11,261 bases of DNA from Alphaproteobacteria bacterium. GTDB taxonomy: Bacteria; Pseudomonadota; Alphaproteobacteria; Sphingomonadales; Sphingomonadaceae. The stretch covers positions 1 to 11,261 of the forward strand of contig JAHJSJ010000196.1 of the NCBI GenBank assembly GCA_018830415.1, written 5' to 3'. Shown here piece after piece: positions 7,077 to 11,261 of the stretch. A model generated the notes under the pieces. The model ran no database searches, was not told the DNA's origin, and saw only the letters and a list, made by a program, of their open reading frames with translations. The translations under genes and the position numbers were made by a program. Positions within the stretch are counted from its first letter, which is position 1; each line of letters opens with the position of its first letter.

Positions 7077-8251
7077 CGGGTGCTCGTCTGGTTGGCGGTT
7101 CGGGTGCGGGTTTCATAGGCCATTAGCAGGCGGAAGACGGCACGGCGCAGCGGCCCGCCGATGGCGATATTGCGGCTGACCATGCGGCGTTTATCGCGCC
7201 ACAGGCGTTCGATCATCGGGTGGCCTTCCACCGCGCAGCTATCGGCCCAGTAAATATCGGGACGCTCGATCAGCGCGAGGTTTTCCAGTTGCAACAGCAT
7301 TCCGGGCGAGAAGCGCGCGTAATCTTCATCAAAGGCGGTCTTGAAGCTGTAGACACCGGGCGGGGTGACGAGGTTCACCAGCATCGCAATCGCCCGCCCA
7401 TCCAGCCTGAGCGCCAGTCGTTCAAGCCGGCCCGCCGCAGCCGCACATTCCAGCGCCTGCGTGAAGAAATCGCGGGTTTCGGGTGCGCTGGCGAGGGCTG
7501 ATCCGGCTGCACCCTTCCACCCGGCGGCTTCGAGCGTCAGGAATTCTGCAACCCATTCGGCAAGGCCATTTGCATCCGCGCACCGATCAAACGTCAGCGC
7601 GCCTTCTTCGGCCAGCCTATTGTGTTGGCGGCGCAATTCCTTGCGCTTCTTGGTGCTCATGGCCTGCGCGAGATAGGCCTCGGCATTGGTGTCACCGGTC
7701 AGCAAGGCGCGGCTTTCCTCAGCGACGATGTAATGCGCGCGGCCGATTTCAGCCAGCACTCGGTCTAGCGCGGCGTGGGCGGGGCCATCGGCGGGCAGTT
7801 TGGGCAGGTGGAGGAACAGCGCCCGGCGCGGCGAGCGGTCAAAATGTGCGAGCAATGCGTGCCAGAATGCGTCTTCGTGGCCTGTTGCGATCAGCGGCGC
7901 TCCGCAGAACGCATTGGCGTGCAGCCAGCCAGCCGCATGGGGAACCCGGTGGCTGTAATAATTCGCGCTACGCATGATCGGCAGCAACCCCCGCAGCTCT
8001 CCATCGCGATACCACGCCTTGACCACGACCTGTCCGCCCGCTGCCCATTGCCGCAGCGAAGGCAGCAGGAACCACGGTTCAAAAAACGGGTTTGGCTCGC
8101 ACGCCTGCGCCACCAGATGCTGCCACGCCGCGAGAAAGGCGGGTTGTTCGATGTCGGTGAGGGTCAGCAGGCGCAATTTGCCATCGCGCGGGGGCGCGGG
8201 GATGCCGCTTGGCGGAGGGACACGAAAATCGCTCGCCCGTGCCATGTCCAT
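7073..8251 (-). CDS. GNAT-family acyltransferase of the CelD/BioF2-like (Acetyltransf_6) type
   Basis: A 392-residue soluble protein with two related GNAT/FemAB-like halves. The C-terminal half carries the Acetyltransf_6 pattern: a basic run KKRKELRRQHNRL (about 201-213), LEAAGWKG (about 240-247), FKTAFDEDYARFSPGMLL (about 303-320), and a final DSCAVEGHPMIERLWRDKR (about 337-355). Relatives transfer acyl groups from acyl-CoA, or aminoacyl groups, in envelope polysaccharide and other pathways; the substrate here is unknown. The frame continues upstream to a TTG at 8371 inside the hppA terminator. The ATG at 8249-8251 is preferred; it has only a weak GGGG 9 bases upstream, and a second ATG two codons on (8243-8245) is also possible. 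First gene of a unit with the overlapping JmjC gene and tesB. No convincing promoter was found in the 118 bases upstream. Confidence 0.8.
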   Translation of the reverse strand: MDMARASDFRVPPPSGIPAPPRDGKLRLLTLTDIEQPAFLAAWQHLVAQACEPNPFFEPWFLLPSLRQWAAGGQVVVKAWYRDGELRGLLPIMRSANYYSHRVPHAAGWLHANAFCGAPLIATGHEDAFWHALLAHFDRSPRRALFLHLPKLPADGPAHAALDRVLAEIGRAHYIVAEESRALLTGDTNAEAYLAQAMSTKKRKELRRQHNRLAEEGALTFDRCADANGLAEWVAEFLTLEAAGWKGAAGSALASAPETRDFFTQALECAAAAGRLERLALRLDGRAIAMLVNLVTPPGVYSFKTAFDEDYARFSPGMLLQLENLALIERPDIYWADSCAVEGHPMIERLWRDKRRMVSRNIAIGGPLRRAVFRLLMAYETRTRTANQTSTR

Positions 8252-8369
8252 TGCCGTTAACCCCGTATGCGCGCGCCGATCCGTGCTTTGGGCAGGGTCA
8301 TGCCACAAGGCGATTAACAAAGCCTCAGCGTCGCGGGGCGCTGTCCGATGCAGGGACAGGGGGCGGGGC

Positions 8370-8404
8370 AAAAATAAACCCCGCCGGAAGTGCTCCCGGC
8401 GGGG
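8370..8404 (-). terminator. Intrinsic terminator of hppA
   Basis: On the minus strand CCCCGCCGG (8396-8404) pairs perfectly with CCGGCGGGG (8379-8387) around an 8-base loop, followed directly by TTTATTTTT (8370-8378). It begins 33 bases after the hppA stop codon. A 9-bp GC stem with a U-rich tail is a textbook Rho-independent terminator, and it separates hppA from the GNAT-JmjC-tesB unit. Confidence 0.93.
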
Positions 8405-8437
8405 TATTAAGTTCTAATTTTAATCAGTGTGTGACGA

Positions 8438-10525
8438 TCAGCCCGCCGCCAGCGCCGCGAGCAACAGCAGCGCGACGATGTTGGTGATCTTGATCATCGG
8501 GTTGACCGCCGGGCCAGCCGTATCCTTGTAAGGATCGCCGACCGTGTCGCCCGTGACTGCGGCCTTGTGGGCTTCGCTGCCCTTGCCGCCGTGGTTGCCG
8601 TCTTCGATGTATTTCTTGGCATTGTCCCACGCGCCGCCGCCCGATGTCATCGAGATGGCAACGAACAGCCCGCCCACGATCACGCCGAGAAGCAGTGCGC
8701 CCAACGCCGCAAAGCCGTTGGCCTGCCCGGCCACCGCCGTAATCACGAAATAGACCACAATCGGCGCGGCCACTGGCAGCAACGACGGGATGATCATTTC
8801 CTTGATCGCCGCCTTGGTGACGAGATCGACCGTGCGGGCATAGTCCGGCTTGACCTCGAAGGTCATGATGCCGGGGTTCTTGGCGAACTGGTCGCGCACG
8901 TCCTTCACCACTTCGCCCGCAGCCCGGCCCACGGCTGTCATGCCCATTGCGCCGAACAGATAGGGCAGCAACGCGCCGAGCAGCAGCCCGACGATGACAT
9001 AGGGGTTTTCGAGGCTGAAATTGACCGTTACCCCTTCGAACAGCTCTCGCAGGTCGGCGGTGTAGGTGGCGAACAGCACGAGTGCGGCAAGTCCGGCCGA
9101 ACCGATGGCATAGCCCTTGGTCACGGCCTTGGTGGTGTTGCCCACGGCATCGAGCGCATCGGTCTTTTCCCGAACGCTGTCATCCAGCCCGGCCATTTCG
9201 GCGATCCCGCCGGCATTGTCGGTGACAGGGCCGTAAGCATCGAGCGCCACGACCATCCCCGCCAGTGCCAGCATTGATGTGGCCGCATAGGCGATCCCCA
9301 TCAGGCCAGCGAGTTGGTAGGCGATGACGATCCCTGCGCAGATAACCAGTGTCGGCAGCGCGGTCGATTCCATGCTGATCGCCAGACCCTGGATCACGTT
9401 GGTGCCGTGGCCCGTTTCCGAAGCCTTGGCGATGGATCGCACCGGGCGGTAATTGGTGCCGGTGTAATATTCGGTGATCCAGATGATCAACCCGGTGATG
9501 ACCAGACCCAGGAACCCGCAATAGAACAGCGTGCGGCCATTGAAGGCCTGCCCTGCAATCGCGCCTTCCATGTCGCCCAGCGAATAGCTGATCGCCCACC
9601 AGATTGCCGGAACCGACAGCACGGCGGTGACAAGGAAGCCCTTGTACATCGCGCCCATGATGTTGGTGCCGCCGCCGAGGCGGACAAAGTAGGTGCCGAT
9701 GATCGAGGTGACGATGCATACGCCGCCAATCAGCAGCGGCAGCGCCATCAGTGTGGCAAGATTTTCTGCGCCGCTCATCAGCAGCGCGGTCAGCACCATG
9801 GTGGCGCCCACAGTCACCACGTAGGTTTCGAACAGGTCAGCCGCCATCCCGGCGCAGTCACCCACATTGTCGCCCACGTTATCGGCGATCACGGCAGGGT
9901 TGCGTGGGTCATCTTCGGGGATGCCCGCTTCGACCTTGCCGACCAGATCGGCACCGACGTCTGCCGCCTTGGTGAAGATGCCCCCGCCAAGCCGTGCGAA
10001 GATCGACACCAGCGATGCGCCCAGCGCCAATGCGGTCAGGCCGATCACGACCGGACGGCTATCCGCCGCCAGACCCGCCGGGCCCGTAAGATACCAGAAG
10101 AACACCGCAATCGCGAGCAGCGCCAGACCCGCCACCAGCATCCCGGTGATAGCGCCCGCGCGGAACGCCAGCGTCAGGCCCTGTTGCAGTCCGGTCATCG
10201 CCGCCGCAGCGGTGCGCACGTTGGAGCGCACCGACACGTTCATGCCGATGAAGCCCGCCACGCCCGACAATACCGCGCCGATGACAAAGCTAACCGCCGG
10301 GATCGTCCCCAGCGTAACAGCGACGATCACCGCCACGATCACGCCAACCACCGCAATCGCGGTATATTGGCGTTTCAGGTAAGCTTGCGCGCCTTCCTGA
10401 ATGGCGGCGGCAATTTCCTGCATTTTGGCGTTGCCGGCATCTGCGCCGAGCACCTGACGGCTGGTGATGAAGCCATAGACAATGGCAAGCAGCCCCAGCC
10501 CAATTGAAATGAGCAATAAATTCAC
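8438..10525 (-). CDS. hppA: Membrane-bound H+-translocating pyrophosphatase, K+-independent type
   Basis: A 695-residue integral membrane pump with about 16 hydrophobic segments that couples PPi hydrolysis to proton export. Signature regions are intact: DVGADLVGKVE (189-199) with the acidic loop IPEDDPRNP, DNVGDNVGDCAG (215-226), GGGAWDNAKKYIE (629-641) and TGDTVGDPYKDTAGPAVNP (658-676). The subtype-defining GNTTKAVTKG has K466 and T469; K+-dependent enzymes have Ala and Gly at these positions, so this one should be K+-independent and proton-pumping. The start is a GTG (10523-10525) supported by GAGAGGGG ending 7 bases upstream and by the usual N-terminus (MNLLLISIGLGLLAIVYGF). It lies 170 bases downstream of thiL, an order common in alphaproteobacteria, and ends in a strong intrinsic terminator. 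Confidence 0.98.
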   Translation of the reverse strand: MNLLLISIGLGLLAIVYGFITSRQVLGADAGNAKMQEIAAAIQEGAQAYLKRQYTAIAVVGVIVAVIVAVTLGTIPAVSFVIGAVLSGVAGFIGMNVSVRSNVRTAAAAMTGLQQGLTLAFRAGAITGMLVAGLALLAIAVFFWYLTGPAGLAADSRPVVIGLTALALGASLVSIFARLGGGIFTKAADVGADLVGKVEAGIPEDDPRNPAVIADNVGDNVGDCAGMAADLFETYVVTVGATMVLTALLMSGAENLATLMALPLLIGGVCIVTSIIGTYFVRLGGGTNIMGAMYKGFLVTAVLSVPAIWWAISYSLGDMEGAIAGQAFNGRTLFYCGFLGLVITGLIIWITEYYTGTNYRPVRSIAKASETGHGTNVIQGLAISMESTALPTLVICAGIVIAYQLAGLMGIAYAATSMLALAGMVVALDAYGPVTDNAGGIAEMAGLDDSVREKTDALDAVGNTTKAVTKGYAIGSAGLAALVLFATYTADLRELFEGVTVNFSLENPYVIVGLLLGALLPYLFGAMGMTAVGRAAGEVVKDVRDQFAKNPGIMTFEVKPDYARTVDLVTKAAIKEMIIPSLLPVAAPIVVYFVITAVAGQANGFAALGALLLGVIVGGLFVAISMTSGGGAWDNAKKYIEDGNHGGKGSEAHKAAVTGDTVGDPYKDTAGPAVNPMIKITNIVALLLLAALAAG

Positions 10526-10695
10526 GAGTAATCCCCTCTCGTTTTATTATTTCCGCGCGGGAAACGTGCGCCGCGATTGATCCCGTAGGCGCAGCGCCGG
10601 TATTCATAGGCACTCGGCGATGGCTGGCAAGCCTCCAGGCCGCTGGACGCACGGTTTTACGCCGCTTTCAGCATCGTTGCGCGGGGAAACTCGCG
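10526..10695 (-). other. thiL-hppA intergenic region
   Basis: 170 bases without a gene. It holds the hppA ribosome binding site and an AT-rich patch TAATAAAA (about 10541-10551, minus) that could be part of a promoter, but no paired -35/-10 set stands out. There is a short GGCG-CAG-CGCC hairpin near 10590 and no T-run of a terminator after thiL, so read-through from thiL into hppA is possible. Confidence 0.3.
10533..10540 (-). promoter_or_regulatory. Ribosome binding site of hppA (GTG start)
   Basis: The minus strand reads GAGAGGGG, ending 7 bases before the GTG. It fixes the start of hppA in the absence of an ATG. Confidence 0.7.
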
Positions 10696-11261
10696 CTAAC
10701 CGTGCCAGTAACCGAGATTATCGGCGGTGGGGAACGCGTTTTTCCCCAACACCAAAGGCGCAAAACCAGCGGCAACCACGTTTCCGATGCGGCTCGCCGC
10801 GATCGGAATCGCGGCATCGGGCGCGGCGGTGAACAGCAGTTCGTAATCATCGCCCCAACGCATACATTCATCGCGCCGTGCGCAATCGGCCACCGGCACC
10901 GCATCAGGATCAATCGCGAAGGTGACGCCATTAAGGTTCGCCATTCGCCAGCAATCGAGCAGCAGCCCGTCGGATACATCCATCATCGCACTGACTAGTG
11001 GGGCAAGGGCGAGGCCTTCGGCAAGGCGCGGTTCGGGCCGGTCAAATGCAGCGCGGTGATAGGGCGCGCCTTCAAACCCCAGCATCGCGAGCCCGATGGT
11101 GCCAGTGACGTAGACGGCATCGCCCAGCTTTGCGCCGCGGCGCGCAGGCACAGGATGGTGGGTCGCGCGGCCAATCGCGGTCATGGCAAAGGTGCTGGCC
11201 CCGGTCGCTGCCACCGTATCCCCGCCCAGCAGCGGCACGTTAAAAGCCTGCAATGCTTCCT
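10696..11261 (-). CDS. thiL: Thiamine-monophosphate kinase, C-terminal part (runs off right edge)
   Basis: The frame is open from the right edge to a TAG at 10696-10698, giving 188 residues; the true start lies outside the window. ThiL phosphorylates thiamine monophosphate with ATP to give thiamine diphosphate, the last biosynthetic step. Visible PurM/ThiL motifs in order are FNVPLLGGDT, a GDAVYVTGTIG strand-loop opening the C-terminal domain, MMDVSDGLLLD, and WGDDYELLFTA. The N-terminal part with the remaining Mg-ATP residues is missing only because of the window edge. The extreme C-terminus (AFPTADNLGYWHG) fits the family ending. It lies upstream of hppA on the same strand. Confidence 0.95.
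   Translation of the reverse strand, partial: EALQAFNVPLLGGDTVAATGASTFAMTAIGRATHHPVPARRGAKLGDAVYVTGTIGLAMLGFEGAPYHRAAFDRPEPRLAEGLALAPLVSAMMDVSDGLLLDCWRMANLNGVTFAIDPDAVPVADCARRDECMRWGDDYELLFTAAPDAAIPIAASRIGNVVAAGFAPLVLGKNAFPTADNLGYWHG

Noticed and set aside
8290..8305. Sigma-54-like promoter ahead of the GNAT gene (minus strand TGGCATGACCCTGCCC)
   Set aside because: The GG-to-GC spacing is one base short of the required -24/-12 spacing, and no activator site or regulator gene is nearby.
8252..8371. Extended N-terminus of the GNAT protein from a TTG at 8371
   Set aside because: This start lies in the U-tract side of the hppA terminator, has no ribosome binding site, and the added 40 residues look non-conserved.
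9314..10507. 397-codon open frame on the plus strand
   Set aside because: It is antisense to hppA, which is certain. The translation is His/Arg/Gln-rich with no domain, as expected of a shadow frame.
1..11261. Mobile elements, CRISPR, toxin-antitoxin or phage-defence genes
   Set aside because: No transposase, integrase, direct-repeat array, small toxin-antitoxin pair or nuclease/helicase set is visible; all long frames are explained by housekeeping or metabolic genes.

Overview
The window looks like ordinary chromosome of a high-GC alphaproteobacterium, most likely Sphingomonadales (an Erythrobacteraceae or Novosphingobium-type organism). This is a judgement from protein style, GC-rich codon use and gene order (thiL next to hppA; an OmpA-family protein with a leading beta domain typical of sphingomonads). 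No database search was possible. No tRNA, rRNA, CRISPR array, transposase or phage gene is visible, and no stretch over about 200 bases lacks a gene or a recognisable signal.

Layout, left to right. Bases 1-518 (minus) hold the N-terminal part of a periplasmic OmpA-family protein that runs off the left edge and starts at GTG. Next come an exported DUF885 metallopeptidase-like protein (711-2531, minus) and a carotenoid oxygenase-family dioxygenase (2636-4171, minus). A 146-bp divergent intergenic region follows, then a tandem universal stress protein on the plus strand (4318-5127). That gene converges, across a set of GC-rich palindromes, on a minus-strand set ending in tesB (acyl-CoA thioesterase II, 5240-6163). 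Upstream in the same transcription unit are a JmjC/cupin-8 2-oxoglutarate-oxygenase-like protein (6186-7076) and a CelD/BioF2-type GNAT acyltransferase (7073-8251). These last two overlap by the four bases ATGA. A strong intrinsic terminator (8370-8404) separates this unit from hppA, a K+-independent proton-pumping pyrophosphatase (8438-10525, minus). The 3' part of thiL (10696-11261, minus) enters from the right edge.

The most interesting non-coding signal is a perfect FNR/FixK-type palindrome (TTGAT-TCCG-ATCAA, 4252-4265) between the carotenoid oxygenase and the universal stress gene. It lies about 31-32 bp from a plausible -10 hexamer on each side, the class II activator geometry in both directions. 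One oxygen-responsive regulator could therefore control both the stress protein and an enzyme that consumes O2. The second point of interest is the translationally coupled acyltransferase/JmjC-oxygenase pair, which has the look of a two-enzyme modification module of unknown substrate. The rest is well-known core metabolism: thiamine diphosphate synthesis, pyrophosphate-driven proton pumping and acyl-CoA hydrolysis.
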